Assembly (NCBI GenBank): GCA_037389465.1
Contig: JAZARR010000070.1
Span: 834,501-898,500 of the forward strand
Source: Baylisascaris procyonis
Taxonomy: Eukaryota; Nematoda; Chromadorea; Rhabditida; Ascarididae
DNA: 64,000 nucleotides
Reading direction: 5' to 3'
The translations under genes and the position numbers were made by a program. Below are positions 1 to 12,800 of the stretch, piece by piece. Position 1 is the stretch's first letter. Each line of letters begins with the position of its first letter. Below the pieces are notes generated by a model that was not told the DNA's origin, made no database searches, and saw only the letters and a program-made list of their open reading frames with translations.

Positions 1-248
1 GATCCAACAAACAGCAAAAGAGATATGAGCAAAAATGCTTAAGTATGAAAAATAGATATCTACCAGAATAACTCCTCAGCCAGCAGGAGAATATCCCCCG
101 AAAAGTGTAGGCCTGGTAAACACCCCCACACCGTGAGATTCGAAAAAGAAATTACAACCCTCCGACTAATTGTTCATGAGATAACGTTGACGAAAGCCGA
201 AAGAAAAATTGTTGACCTCCTGTATAGTTCTATATTCTGTATTCTGCA
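1..248. repeat. Dispersed direct repeat, copy 1
   Basis: This segment reappears at 2591-2838 at a constant offset of 2590 bases, with three mismatches seen by eye over 248 bases. The window begins inside the repeat, so its true left end is not visible. No open reading frame runs through both copies. Confidence 0.95.
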
Positions 249-265
249 TAATTAAAAAATAATTA

Positions 266-420
266 TCCACTATATTAAAGTAACAGACGTTCAATAATTT
301 TTTTCTGAACCCCTTCGAGTACATCTAGGACCTGGGTAGGGAGTTTCTGGACAAAAGTCACTAAAAATCCAGTTTAAGTGGAAAAAACGCAGCGACTGAG
401 TCATGTGGATCGAAAGACTT
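266..420. repeat. Second repeat module, copy 1
   Basis: The segment from TCCACTATATTAAAG through CTGAACCCCTTCGAG to the GCAGCGACTGA region matches 3052-3205, and the phrase CTTCGAGTACA also occurs inside the tandem array near 1300-1400. In the second copy about 200 bases lie between this module and the preceding 248-base repeat; in this copy the two are nearly adjacent, so one has gained or lost sequence. Confidence 0.85.
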
Positions 421-1235
421 CTATACAATTATTTTCTCGGCTTTTGTTCGTCGTTGGGCGGAAACTTATATATCGTTCGAGAAGTCTGGCCAAGTAGACC
501 ACAATTCAACAGATCGTTTGCACCTATATTAAATAGCGACCGAGAACCATGACCCCCAAAATTGCAAAAACCGAGAATTCAAAAATTCTGGCCGGTGGAA
601 TCGGTTTTTAACCTTTCCCTCGAAATATAATAAACTATACATCATTTGATAGAACTTTTAAAGTTGTATTGAAAGAAGCAATTCGTAGCTCCATAGGCCT
701 AAGCACTGAGGAGAAAAAAATTCCAAAGTATCAAATACAGTAGATTTGTATAGAGAATTCACATAAATCAATTAATATGTGAACAAACCCTAAATAAATG
801 AATAGAAAAAATAGACATCATTAAAGAATAATGTATAAAAGAATGAAATTAAAGGAAACGAGGAAAAAGATAGATATAGAAACTATGTTGTTCTCAGGCA
901 GAAGTGAGAATACGACCCTTTTGACTATATAGTTTTATTTCGGTACTAATATTAAGTGCTTCGCTCTCCTGTAAAACCTGCAAGGGGGCTGCCGCCAACC
1001 TAAACCCCCTGCTTCCGGTGTGCGTTTGCTGTTATGGAAAAAATCTATTCCCGTTAATTACACCATAATCTTTTTCTTATTTCTTCTTGCCATCTCTTTT
1101 AACATTTTGCAAGAAGTTGTTAAAATATTTGCCAAGCCTACTACTGAAACCCTATCCAAACTGGATCACTTGGAGCCGAGACCTAACCCCGAACAATTGT
1201 TCAGGAAAGTCGCCCGGAATGGCCACCGAATTCGT
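421..1235. other. Repeat-derived spacer, no gene seen
   Basis: No coding sequence is convincing here. The stretch 885-1020, with TATTTCGGTACTAAT and GGGGGCTGCCGCC, is a diverged copy of 2875-3010, so the interval belongs to the same repeat mosaic as its flanks. Confidence 0.7.
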
Positions 1236-1570
1236 TGTCCGCAAATTTCCAGCTACACTACCTCTCTTGGAACCTCTTCGAGTACACCTAAGACCGTTAT
1301 CCGCAAATTTCCAGCCACACTACCTCTCTTGGAACGTTTCGAGTACACCTAAGACCGTTATCCGCAAAGTTCCAGCTACACTACTTCTCTCAGAACTCCT
1401 TCGAGTACACCTAAGACTATCATCTGCAAATTTCCAACCACACTACCTCTCTCGGAAAGTCTTCAATTAAACTTAAGACTTAAGACCGTTATCCGCAAAT
1501 TTCCACCTATACTACCCCTCTTCCCAACGTCTTCGATTAAACGTAGGACTTAAGACCGTTATCCCGCAAA
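1230..1570. repeat. Tandem array of about 62-70 base units
   Basis: About five units, each starting near CCGTTATCCGCAAATTTCC and ending near TTCGAGTACACCTAAGA. The last two units carry AATTAAAC instead of GAGTACAC and are a few bases longer. Overlapping reading frames through the array share the same period and are not genes. Confidence 0.9.
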
Positions 1571-1575
1571 CTAAA

Positions 1576-1644
1576 CAACGGACGGCATCGAACCGCCGTC
1601 GCGTGCGCCACAAACCACTACGCTAACCACTCAGCCATCACGAC
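1576..1644 (-). pseudogene. tRNA-like segment with A and B boxes
   Basis: On the minus strand TGGCTGAGTGG (1627-1637) fits the RNA polymerase III A box and GTTCGATGC (within 1584-1594) fits the B box, about 33 bases apart as in a tRNA gene. A T-arm stem GACGGC/GCCGTC encloses the B box. The acceptor ends (GTCGTGA against CGTTGTTTG) do not pair, so it is not a working tRNA; a tRNA-derived repeat or decayed tRNA is the best reading. Confidence 0.6.
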
Positions 1645-1659
1645 TCTCAATGACTGTCT

Positions 1660-1760
1660 TGCAAATGCGAGTGACATTAGTAAAGCGACCACCTGCGTGC
1701 AGGTGAGAGTTCATCAAATCGCATCAGTACTTTCTCACATATCCAAATTTTTTCCCAACA
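1660..1760. repeat. Repeat tail next to the tRNA-like segment, copy 1
   Basis: GCGAGTGACAT and CAGTACTTTCTCACATATCCA recur at 3277-3290 and 3360-3380, again just beside a tRNA-like segment. The tail and the tRNA-like part therefore travel together as one repeat family. Confidence 0.65.
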
Positions 1761-2590
1761 AAGCTATGTATGATTTGGAAGAGAATTGAATGCCAATTCG
1801 AATAAAAATAATCTCATCCCAATCCATCGAAAATTCGCAGAGTTATGAACGCGATCAATGTCATTTCTCTGGCTCCCTCACTTTAGTGCACTTTTTCACC
1901 ACCGAATGCGTTTTCCAATATTTGGAGGAGGGATAGCCTACGCATGTTATAGACTGTTGGAAAGCAAATTGTCTGGGAAGTCGATGGCACTACATGCGCG
2001 TCTTTCCGATTATCGGTGAAAAAAATTATGGTCAAAAATGAAAAATTTCCGGAATATACTGAGAATAATGGATCGGAGTAAAACCATACTTATATATTTG
2101 TGACAGGCTTGGAAAGAGGTGAAAACTTGTAGTTGACAAGAAAACTGTACGATCAAGAGGAAAAAAATTATAAAATGAAGTTGGTAATTTGCCAAATTTT
2201 TTTCACCATATCCTGGAACTTTCTGGCGATTATGGTAGAGAGTCCTAAAGCATGGAAAACAAAAAAATTCCACCCCGATTAGTCCATTCAGAAGCGAGAT
2301 ATGGTCAAAAATTGTTATTCAGGTTCCCGAACGGATATTTCAACCGGATCATCAAATATCCACAAACTTTCTTCACCAGCACATCCAGACAAAAATTCCC
2401 AAGAGGTCCTGTCAAAACCTGGTAAAAAAAATTCAACTGTGACAAAGTAACAAAGGTTACCGGACTGCTCCCCATACATTTTGAAGGTTCTCCGGAGAGA
2501 TTTTCATATTCGGGATTTTTTTTCACAAATTCACGCCAAAATCTCAATGGAAGCCGCGGAATTCCCCATAAGACGTAGAAAAAAATCCAA
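1761..2590. other. Repeat-rich spacer, no gene seen
   Basis: Two minus-strand open frames of 87 and 105 codons lie here. Neither has a recognisable domain, consensus splice sites or a partner exon, and the interval sits between two copies of a dispersed repeat. It may be the interior of a repetitive element. Confidence 0.5.
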
Positions 2591-2838
2591 GATCCAACAA
2601 ACAGCAAAAGAGATATGAGCAAAAATGCTTAAGTATGAAAAATAGATATCTACCAGAATAACTCCTCAGCCAGCAGGAGAATATCCGCCGAAAAGTGTAG
2701 GCCTGGTAAACACCCCCACACCGTGAGATTCGAAAAAGAAATTACAACCCTCCGACTAATTGTTCATGAGATAACGTTGACGAAAGCCGAAAGAAAAATT
2801 GGTGACCTCCTGTATAGTTCTGTATTCTGTATTCTGCA
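2591..2838. repeat. Dispersed direct repeat, copy 2
   Basis: Near-identical copy of 1-248 in the same orientation. After it the two copies diverge at once: this one runs on into a GTTCTGTA stretch and a segment shared with 885-1020. Confidence 0.95.
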
Positions 2839-3051
2839 TAGTTCTGTACTGTAAGAGAGGAGAAGAAATTACAATGATCGCAGGTAGAAGTGAGGGTACG
2901 AACCTCTGTTGTCTATGTGGATTTTATTTCGGTACTAATGTTAGGCACAGAGGGCTCTGCCCGCCCTACAACTCCTTGCGAGGGGGCTGCCGCCCGGCAT
3001 GACCCCCTGCTTTCATCGGATCGCAGTTGTTGTTATAGAAAAAAGTAACTG

Positions 3052-3205
3052 TCCACTATATCAAAGTAACAGACATTCTTTAATTTTTTCTGAACCCCTT
3101 CGAGTACATCTAGGACCTGGGTAGGGAGTTTCTGGACAAAAATCCTTAAAAATCCGGTTTAAGACGAAAAAGCGCAGCGGCTGAACCGTTGTGGATTGAT
3201 CCACT
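3052..3205. repeat. Second repeat module, copy 2
   Basis: Matches 266-420, including CTAGGACCTGGGTAGGGAG and the AAAAAGCGCAGCGGCTGA end. It runs directly into the second tRNA-like segment, which suggests that module and tRNA-like part are joined in one repeat family. Confidence 0.85.
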
Positions 3206-3253
3206 ATGCCACATGCCAGTATCTGGACGTGCTATCCACTTGGCCACCCCGAT
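3182..3253 (-). pseudogene. Second tRNA-like segment
   Basis: On the minus strand TGGCCAAGTGG (3236-3246) fits the A box and GATCAATCC (3193-3201) fits the B box, about 34 bases apart. The B box sits in a GTGG/CCAC hairpin like a short T arm. The seven bases before the A box (ATCGGGG) find no pairing partner after the T arm. It is degenerate in the same way as the segment at 1576-1644. Confidence 0.5.
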
Positions 3254-3399
3254 GTCCACAACCTCACCTATCTGAGCGAGTGACATAGTGAATCAAGTGA
3301 TCAGCTTGACCCCTGCTTGATTTATGCAGATGTAGCTATGCCGCTTCATTAAATCACACCAGTATTTTCTCACATATCCAGGTACTTTTCAGAAAAATT

Positions 3400-5509
3400 C
3401 TACGTACTTGTGGGAGCAAAGGGCACCAACAAAAGGTATTCCAAATATATGTGAACGTAACACAATGGTACCTGATCGAGTGGTGCTCTAAATCCGTTGA
3501 TGAAATCCAATTTTGGTGTATCTCCTTTCCATGTCGCATCGGCGTTTCGTTTCCATGATTGTTGCGTTAGTATTTTAATGAATGGAGACTCAGTAACTCA
3601 CAAAAACTTACTGAGACAACCGCTCTGCAAATGGTGTATATCTGAATAAATGAAAAATGTAAATTGAGAAAAATTGCAGTTAATATAAAAGTTGTACACG
3701 ATTATACTAATCTATCCAATAGTACGAAATAATAAAGCAAAATCGAAACTTAAGAACGGTATAATAAAAGAGGCTGTATGAAAACTAATTTACATTTAGA
3801 ATTTATCTATAAAGTTAGGCATAAAGTGCAGGCTAGATTAAAAGTTAGTATAGATTAAACTATATAACTGAAAGAAATGAAAGCAGAAACATAAGGGATG
3901 ACGACTGATAATCGATAAATCTGAATGCAGATGTTGACTGCATCGTGCTAACAGCGGTAACATATAGAGTAATATTTATTTGATCTACGTTTAATACTAG
4001 ACCTATCGAAGCAATATGAATTACATTGGAAACTCACTAATACATTCTCAAGACGAAATATTAGTAAGAAATACTAGAACAGAATTCTAATAATAATACG
4101 AAAACTGAAGTTTCATTACAAGTAAAGGAAGATGGAATACAGAAGACATAGGATAATATAATATAATGACATAAAGTTACGTAAACAAATGCTCCATTGA
4201 GAAATACAGTATTGAAGAGCGATAATCAATAATCTTGATAGACATGATCAAAGCGATCGTACTATGAACTGATAGCACAAGTAGATCAATATTTATTTGA
4301 TGCTAAACCTATAGAAATCGCTCGCTTATACGATGACTTTTAGGGTTATATATACAAAAAGGATTTAAGCAATAAGAATGGTTAAAAAGCCTAAAAAATT
4401 AAAGTCCATGAAGAATTTCGTTAATCAAATTTTGGATACCCTGTCTGTTAGGACGGACGAACTTATACATTAATTTTAGTTTACTAATTAAAGCTCTATA
4501 TAAATATTTTTCTACTAGAATAGCATTAAGACTTTTGTTCTTATAATTTTTAAGCAATCCTTTACGTTTATTAATGAAACCAGCCTTAAATTAGTACAGT
4601 TTATTAAATCTAAAAATTTGAGAGATTATTAGGTTTTTGTTTAAAAAAAGTGGAGTTTTACTGTACAACTGAATGCATTTATTACTGGGAGCCTAAATTG
4701 ATCCGTTTTATCGTAGTCACTTAAGGCGACACCATTAAAGGTAATATTTAACTTTAAGTCCATAAATGCCGTCAATGTATACTCCTCAATAAATAGTGTG
4801 CATAGAAATTGCAACGTGTGACATTTGATATTCATAAAAAAAGTGTTAATTTATTAACCTCTCGCCGATCTATAAGAATTGCTTTGATAAAAGATAAGCG
4901 AGTGAACGATGAGAGCAGATATTTTATTTAAATTTCACAATTAATATAATCTCAATAAACGATCATTTTTCTCACTTTGAAAGCACTTACATATAAAAGT
5001 TATTCTATGCTTTCTAAAGCTTGAAAGTTTTTCAACTTGAAATCATTAGAGAAGAACTTAAGAAACTATTCAGAGAAATGAATCTGAAGAATTCTCAACA
5101 TTTTGGCAGAAACTCATTGTGATATCACAACTTGTTTTCCGGCAATAAGCAATTTTGAGCCACATCACCTTCCATTGCGCATCTTCTCTATTTCTAGCTG
5201 TAGATATGAGGAAAAAATAAAGAATATCGTCTTTCAGAGCCTCTCAGACGAGCAATAATCGCATTTTCTTATGTTTCCCAAATCAAAACTTTTTGCATTT
5301 TTTGAGTTCTTCGAAATTCGCCAAGAGTATTTAATTGCTTTATATGTAGAACGGCTAACCCCTCTCCTTTTAGACTTTCTCCTTCCTCCTATCATTAATG
5401 AGAAGTGATGCGTTGTATACATTCCTTTATAATCAAAGCGCTCAACAATTCCTCTGATACTTTAAAATATAACATTAGCACAATAGGAAAATTCACTCGC
5501 AAAAAGAAA
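3400..5509. other. AT-rich spacer downstream of the dehydrogenase gene
   Basis: No gene recognised. The part next to 5509 is presumably the 3' untranslated region of the minus-strand dehydrogenase gene. A minus-strand frame at 4641-4835 has protein-like composition around 4690-4800, but no domain could be named and no partner exons were found. Confidence 0.4.
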
Positions 5510-8500
5510 TCACCGATTTTTCTTATCGAGAAGAGCAGCTGGTTTTGGTAAAACACTTTTGAGAACGCTTCTATTCAATAAGTCGGCAATTTCCGTTGGA
5601 AAGAAGCATTGTGGAATATAGTAAAAGATAGCATCCCATCCACAACGATAACGATTTCGTGGGAACATTGCCGTCAATGCATGATAATACGAATTGACAA
5701 CCCAATCGAGATTTTCCGATGTGAATAGACGAGGCTTCCTTAGGAAATTCTCTCGATCTTAAAATAAACATCAATATCAAATCTTGCCATCAAATTGTAC
5801 AAGATGCAGCAAAAAAAAAAGATTATGAATTTGATGAATAAATTCATCTGATAAGTTTAGAGCGTTCAAATGGCCATTGATAAATTGCTATCATAGTGCA
5901 GTGAAAGCCATTCAATTATATAATATCTATTGAGTGGTGGATCATATTTAATTTATGCAAGAGTGCAAGGGGATTGGAGGGTGAATGAAAATTGAAATAA
6001 AAGCAAATCTATTCAAACGAAAAATTTGCAAACTTTTCGATGAATATGGCATAGAAAGTTTTTGGGAATTGAATAGTTGAAATTTCAATTACATTGAAAA
6101 CGATGAGTGCCGAAGAGGATCACCCACTTAAGCAATCTAAAAGCAACTTCATAAACTTAGTCGAATAAAGAAGCATTTCTAGAGAGAATGCCATATGAAA
6201 ATGTCAAAGAGTGAATATGCACTTACAATTCTCGAGGAATTCTTCTCCATATTCGGCTTTGCCCTCATCATCGAGTCTTTCCCACATTTTGTTGATCCTT
6301 TCGTTCAAAACGGCCTTATCAGCCATCTCTGTTGCGAAGATACCAGGCTCAATGATACAGCACTGGATGCCAAAATCTCTTAATTCCTGCCTTAAAAAAA
6401 TAACACATTGCCATCATGCCAATGACAGCGAATGTAATATATCATCCTTTAATTGATCATTTAAAAAAAGCAAAAATAATTGGTGTTGCTTCAATTCGAG
6501 AACTAGATTAATGAAGCCTACCAATAGTCTTTTACTAAGGGCATATTCATTCACTGTAACTTGATTTCGATAGCGATATAAAGTCTAGCATTGTATGGAT
6601 AAATAAATATAGATTTCCAATAGCTACATCTCTCCATTTCCAATAGCCACATCTCTCCACGTTATCTTGCACAGACTCTAGAGTGCTAAGCTCTTTTCGA
6701 ACTCCTTAACCATCAGATTCGCAATCATCAGATTTTTTTCGATTCATAACATGCGAGCTTGAGGCATACCTTTCCTCACAAATAGCAGATAAATAGACAC
6801 TACAAGAAAAGAGTACCTTGAAGGCAAATTGAGAGCAGAGATAACTAAAATCATTTAAGATTCCTCCTCTTACTTTCAAATATCTTTTAAAACATACTTG
6901 CAAGTTGGCATACATTTAGAATAGGCTAATAAGAGCGGATTAATTTCAGTATGTTAAGAATCCTTCATAATAAGCAAAGTGACGATCGAAATTAACCTGG
7001 CAATATCCATGAACCCTTCAACGGCGAATTTCGAAACAGTATATGGACCGCTAGTTGGCATTGCTGTACGGCCGGCAACACTTGCCGTCGTGACAATTCT
7101 CCCTTTCGATTGCTTTAAGAGTCGTTTAAAAGCCTATAAACACTCTTATGAAATTAGTAAATGAATTTGCGGTATATAGATGTCGTCTAATCAAACCTAA
7201 ATTGACCGATTGAGATAACAAGTACTGAAAAGCGAAAACGACAATAAAATTCAACGCCATTATTGACTGAAATAATTTCGTAGGTCATCATCCCCTTTCA
7301 TGCGGGCACAGTTGAAGATTCCAACCTTAAAAAGCAATTTTCATCGTTAAGCAGTAAATCTGCATATATCCTTTAGCTATTCTTATGTGCCTTCAAAGTG
7401 TTAAAACCTTTGAAAAAAACGGCTATCTATCATTATGGTATATGATGAGAACAACATGTAAGTCTTATTCTTTTTTTTTATAAACAACTATTTTACAAAC
7501 AAGAATAGAAGCTTGCAACCTCAAGATGGAATGGAAGCTCCTAGCCTCGTAGATTTGATAAAAGAAATTCGAAACTAACATGTGTTATCCTAATTACTCC
7601 AAGCGCATTGACGTTAATTGCAAGCTGATAGTCGTCAAGAGTGCACCAATCTTCAGGTCCATATAGAAAAACTCCTGCATTGTTGAGAATCGCCCATAAC
7701 TCTCAAAATGATCGTTTTTTTTTTAAATTATGACCGTTTAATTATCTTAATTTGTCTTAAAGATATCAATAAAATCATTCAGCAGAATATGCATAGTTTC
7801 TCATTAATAAGTCTATTGAAGTATAATATGGCACTTTGCGCTTGCTGAGAGAAGGAATATTCAATTCTGCGAATTTGTTCATTTTATTTATTTTATTGCA
7901 CTAACAACTAAGAGCGTATACACTGATATCCTATATCCTATACATAAAGATCAGTTTAATTCCTTCCGTCTCATTCCATCGCACAGATAATCATGCTTCC
8001 ATACGCCGGGTAAATCGTTTCGAAAAAGTTTTTCCATCACTAACTATTGAAACATTTTCGTTGAAAACTTTTTCACCGGCAAAAGTTCGACTATCGAGAT
8101 GCGTAACAATCGAAAACCGGTATACTGCTTCTCAATATTTTCGCTAAATGAGAAATTTTTCATACTGAGCGATTAAAAATGCTTCGAATGCAATAAAAAA
8201 GAAGAGAAGTGAAAAAGTGAAAAAAAATTATATATATTTTTTTAGAATAATGTCAATTCGCATTCATATGAACAAGAAAATGATCAATTCTATTGACGGC
8301 ATTCGGAAATGAAATGAAATGAAATTGTAGAATAGACTGGCGATCTTCAAGTTAAAAAATCCATTCTACTGCTTTTTTTTTCAAAAATAATTCTTTTAGC
8401 GTTCTTCTTCAAATTCTCCTACGATGTCAATTTTTTTTTTTTTGCTGATTTAATGATGAAAAAATCAGGAATTTAGCGAAACGGCGAATTAACAAAACCT

Positions 8501-9789
8501 TATCACCTATGCACTAAGTCAAACAATTGAAATGATATTAAGCTAAGCAACTATGCAATTTTCCATACTTCAAGTATATCAAATCTCAATGCAATATATC
8601 AAACTTCTACAAAGGTTTCATTTCAGGTTTTTCGAATAATCTATACAAGAGAATAATAATCTATACAAAAGATGTAGCGCAAAAACAATGAGATTCTTAC
8701 GTTTTCCGTCTTTTAACTTGCTCTTAACATACTCGTACGCTTCTTGTACAGATTGATCACTGGTAACATCAAGGTGAATCACATCAAGGGTACCAGCTAA
8801 ATGTTTTGCCTCTATAGTCAATGATGCCCCTCCCTGAAATATCACCATTTGATAACAATCGCTGATGCTTCTAGTAAATGTACCCATTATCGAAGAATGG
8901 GATATTTATCGCCTTTTAATCCTATTTCGCATCCCCTTGATGCGTAGTTAAAAATTAGCGCAAAATAAGAACTTCAAACGAAGTGCTCGCTAAAAATAGC
9001 ATGCTAAACGACTTTAACAAAGATCTGCGTATGAAAGGTTGCCGAGAACAAACTTAATGATGACGTCATAATCGAGGAAATAGTGTAATCTGATGAAATC
9101 GATCAGAATATCCCACAGTGCTTCATGAGCTAATTTCCGGTGCTAAGACTTTTGAAAATTATCTGCGAGGGCATTTTAAAAAAATGAAAAGGCGAACAGA
9201 AAAGATTACCATGAACATACAAAGTTGGAAGCATGAAATGATAACTTTAATATAAAGGGCCTACTCAGATTTTTTGTTTTAAATGCAGATTTTTTTTTTT
9301 GGGAAGATTTTTACCTGAGCCTGAGCAATGGGTAGGTTTTCTGCTCACTGAGTTATGCGGCAATTTCACAATTATAGTAAAACGTCATAAAACAACAAAA
9401 CGAAGTCGCAATACGTCATACAATCTTCTCATTCTCTCAACCGTGGTGAATTGAACGCATTTTGTATTTTCTAAGTACTTTCATTGCAACAAACATAAGC
9501 GTGCCTCATTAGAGCTTTATCACACTTTTGCAAACATATAAATAGCGCATTACTATTGAATAAACAATGGAATACCAACTTTTTCTGTAAAGCATCCTGC
9601 AAAAACTGTCATTCCATTTTTGAGACATTTTAAACAGATGCGTCGTCCAAATCCTGAATCACAACCAGTAATAAAGACGATTCTTCCCGATATATTCGAT
9701 ATTGGAATCAATTCCCATATGAATCGTAAACAATAGTAAATCGTCACTAGAATACCACAAAACGCAGCGAACGTAACGATGCAACACAT
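5510..9789 (-). CDS. Short-chain dehydrogenase/reductase, retinol/17-beta-HSD type, membrane-anchored
   Basis: Six exons in frame: 9580-9789, 8701-8833, 7580-7701, 6997-7133, 6227-6390 and 5510-5757, giving 337 residues; this family usually has about 315-370. Residues 5-30 are hydrophobic and probably anchor the enzyme in the ER membrane. The Rossmann cofactor motif TGCDSGFG is at 41-48, NNAG at 121-124, catalytic Ser173, Tyr186 and Lys190 in YTVSK, and EPGIFATEM follows. TGCDSGFG with this order fits the SDR9C group (retinol and 17-beta-hydroxysteroid dehydrogenases; many nematode dhs genes), which act with NAD(H) or NADP(H). The substrate cannot be told from sequence. The start was chosen because an acceptor lies nine bases upstream of the ATG and no earlier exon was found. 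Two introns use GTTGGT/GTTAGT donors. Exon 5 could begin at either of two adjacent AGs. Confidence 0.93.
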
Positions 9790-9798
9790 TCCGACTGT

Positions 9799-9817
9799 CT
9801 GGAATAAAAAAAAAAAA
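9799..9817 (-). promoter_or_regulatory. Probable spliced-leader acceptor of the dehydrogenase gene
   Basis: On the minus strand a run of about 14 T is followed by ATTCCAG, and nine bases later comes the start ATG. In nematodes this arrangement is typical of SL1 trans-splicing. A cis intron with an untranslated first exon further upstream would look the same. Confidence 0.55.
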
Positions 9818-9849
9818 AAATAGATCTTGCATTGGTCGCATTGCAAAGA

Positions 9850-12800
9850 CCCCTTCGAACCGGTAAAATATCATATTTCTTGCACGAACGAACCGTAATT
9901 TTATTTAAAGCATTTTTTCTAACTTCTATATTTTCCTCTTAGTGAAACCTATCAACGATGCCGTCTAAAAAATACAGTTATATATGAGCTTTACTGGAAA
10001 AACGCATCTTTATTTGGCAAATTGTACTTGTACATAAATACATGGGCAAAACACTCACTTTTACAGTGTACGAGGTAGTTATATAGTTAATAAACCAATA
10101 TAAACTATTATCAGCATTCATTAGTATAATACTACCTGCATACAAACAACTCAAGCTACATACTGATGGGAAGAAAATAAAGTTACAATTAAATTTACAT
10201 ACAAACAATTTACATAAAACTTACATAAAGTTATACAAACAATTCAATTAAAATAAAATTACGCACATCGCGCGGAGAGTCTCTACTATTTCATCACTAA
10301 AAAAAGTCGGCTCCAAACACATCGTTAACACCAAGAGGCTCTGATCAAATCAATAAACACTGATAAAAAGTGCGCAAAGAATAGTGGCACAACGCAAACG
10401 CATAAATGAAATCGCCAGCTGATGCAGTTGATCGACATCCCGCTAAATATATAATAAATGCATATGTTATCGATATGTCATTTCACAAAGCAAAATACTA
10501 AAGAATATATGCTAGAGGCACTACCACAAGATAGCACAAGTATTGTTGATTTAATACAGCAAAAAATTTCCTAATCCATTAAAATCTAATCCACCAGAAC
10601 TACCTTAACGGCTAGTAGAGAAAGAAGTTCGGTGAAAAGCGCTTGCATCGTTATGGAATTGAAATGAAGGGCTATCTAATGCAAACCTTTCGTTTTTTTC
10701 CCATCACTAATGAAGCAATGTGCTAACGATTATTACATAATCTGTTCTTGTTTTTATCCATTTCACAGGGACTACCAATGCCCTGCCCATAAATACTGGC
10801 CTGGCTAATCCGTTGGGGTCTATTTACAAATAGTCAAGAAATGAAAAATGTGAAGCGACCGCCGATGGACCAACCAAATGACAATCGAACACAATCAGCA
10901 AATATTATCGTTGTCGACGTATCTATGTAATATAGACCGTCTTTAGCACATCTCTACTGCCGCTACTACACATTTCATGCCATATATTATACATAATCAT
11001 AAAACTGTTTTTGCCAAAAATCCAACAAAAATGCCAAGTTAAAGAGCCTCCTAGACGATTACGAGAAGCATATTACTTAGAGAAATTAAATCCTGCAAAA
11101 TGCAATACGGGACACAACTAGGTCTAGCACACCGTGCTGTCGATTGGGCGAGATGGATGGATGACTGTATGCAAGAGATGGGAAGCAGTATTCAACTCAG
11201 ATTCGATTGATACGCATCTGCAAGAGCAGTGTTGTGATGGTGCAATAATCTCTCTAAAAAAAAATAGTGTATGAGATCAAAAGAAATCAGCAATGATCGT
11301 GTGAAAAACAATGTTTGCACTACGATAAGGCAGAAAGCTAGCGTAAAATTGCCAGCTGTCAGCAAGTGATCATCAGCCCGCTCGCGAGCAAGCGATCTTT
11401 GTTTCACCATAACGCTTTACGAAAACAACCCATAGAGTACCCGCTCTCAGAAGCTTAGCCTCTCAATCACGTGGGATTCGGGACCATGATTCGAAAGAGA
11501 ATTGAAAATCTTCCTCCCTCTTTCAGCCAAAAAAATTACTTTCGCCTTGATCAAGCAAATTATTTAGGAAAAAACCATAACCTGAAGTACATCAATGTCT
11601 TCGCTCAAGCAATAAAATCGCTGTTGTTAGCTGAGAATGTCTGAATGTGTTAAAGCTCGTCAAGGAGCTTCCTAGTATTGAGGTCTATGATTATATTCAA
11701 ATTTATAACTTTCATGCGCTATTGCTTTAGGGATACGTGTGTAAAAACGAAAAAAAACACTTATGATAATCACTTTATTTTACCTTTCCAGGAAATTAGG
11801 TTGCATCAAAAATTGTTTCGCATCAACTTAAAATCTGCGGATAGCCAAGTGAATGGTCATGAGACTAGATTGGATGATCAGGAGCAACTGATTGAACATA
11901 ACAAAAGCGATTCATCATCACAGTTCGACTTGAGAAAATGCGAAATCGAGTTTTAATGTTCAAAGAGTGCAGTCGTCAATTCATTTGGCGAAAAACCGAT
12001 CACTATGTTCAAGCCCAATGTACTTTTTGAACAGTTTCTATATAAGTGACGAAACGTCCCAGGAAGGAAAAAAGACAAGATTGAAAGTAGCATTGATGTC
12101 ACATTGTGTATTATCTACCGATTAAAGACGGGCAATCAGCAATTAGCGAGAGAATTCGACTGTCGAAATAGTATTTGCTACATTTATGCAGAACTCAGAA
12201 ATTGCGATCGATAAACCTCCAATGCATTTGTTTTCGATCATTCAGCTTATAGCAATGCTAAGCTTGTTGAGTTCTTAAAAAGTGCAGCAGTACAAAACAA
12301 AATATGTAATTATGTTATATTCTGCATTTCTATTTTTCAATAATTCTTCTTCTCAATTAATGTCTTAATTAATGGGTGCTCGCATGATGTTTAAACGATT
12401 TGTTAGCTAGCACCTGGCCGCGTCAGTTAATTAAAACTTTCACTTCCACTATATTTCAATGAACTGCTTTTAGAGAAAAGCATATATTTACCTGATATAC
12501 TGACAATGCCTCCGAATTGAGTCGGCATTTTCTTGCCAAGCATTTTATTGCAAAATAATCCACCCTACCTAGTTCTCTTATGGGTAGGATAGAAATGTAA
12601 TTCTGCCTAGTAAGATATAATCATTGCTTTATTGCACAATTCTTATTTTCGTTTTTTTTTTTTGAAGTAATCTGAGTTTATAGAATTTTCTTCTTTGTTT
12701 AATATTCCCATTTGCGCTAAACAATTTATTACTTCATCATTAAGCACATCTCGGCCTTCATTAGCCATATTTAAATATTTGTAGATGGAAAATATATTTC

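Noticed and set aside
1020..1470. Two overlapping plus-strand frames of 110 and 127 codons
   Set aside because: They run through the 62-70 base tandem array and owe their length to its sequence; no domain and no splice sites.
2305..2622. Minus-strand 105-codon frame with a hydrophobic N-terminus resembling a signal peptide
   Set aside because: Its start lies in the dispersed repeat copy at 2591, it has no recognisable domain and no partner exon.
4641..4835. Minus-strand frame with EYTLTAFMDLKL, vaguely like the start of a ligand-gated ion channel domain
   Set aside because: The resemblance is short, the usual W-x-P-D exon and Cys-loop were not found nearby, and no splice phases could be matched.
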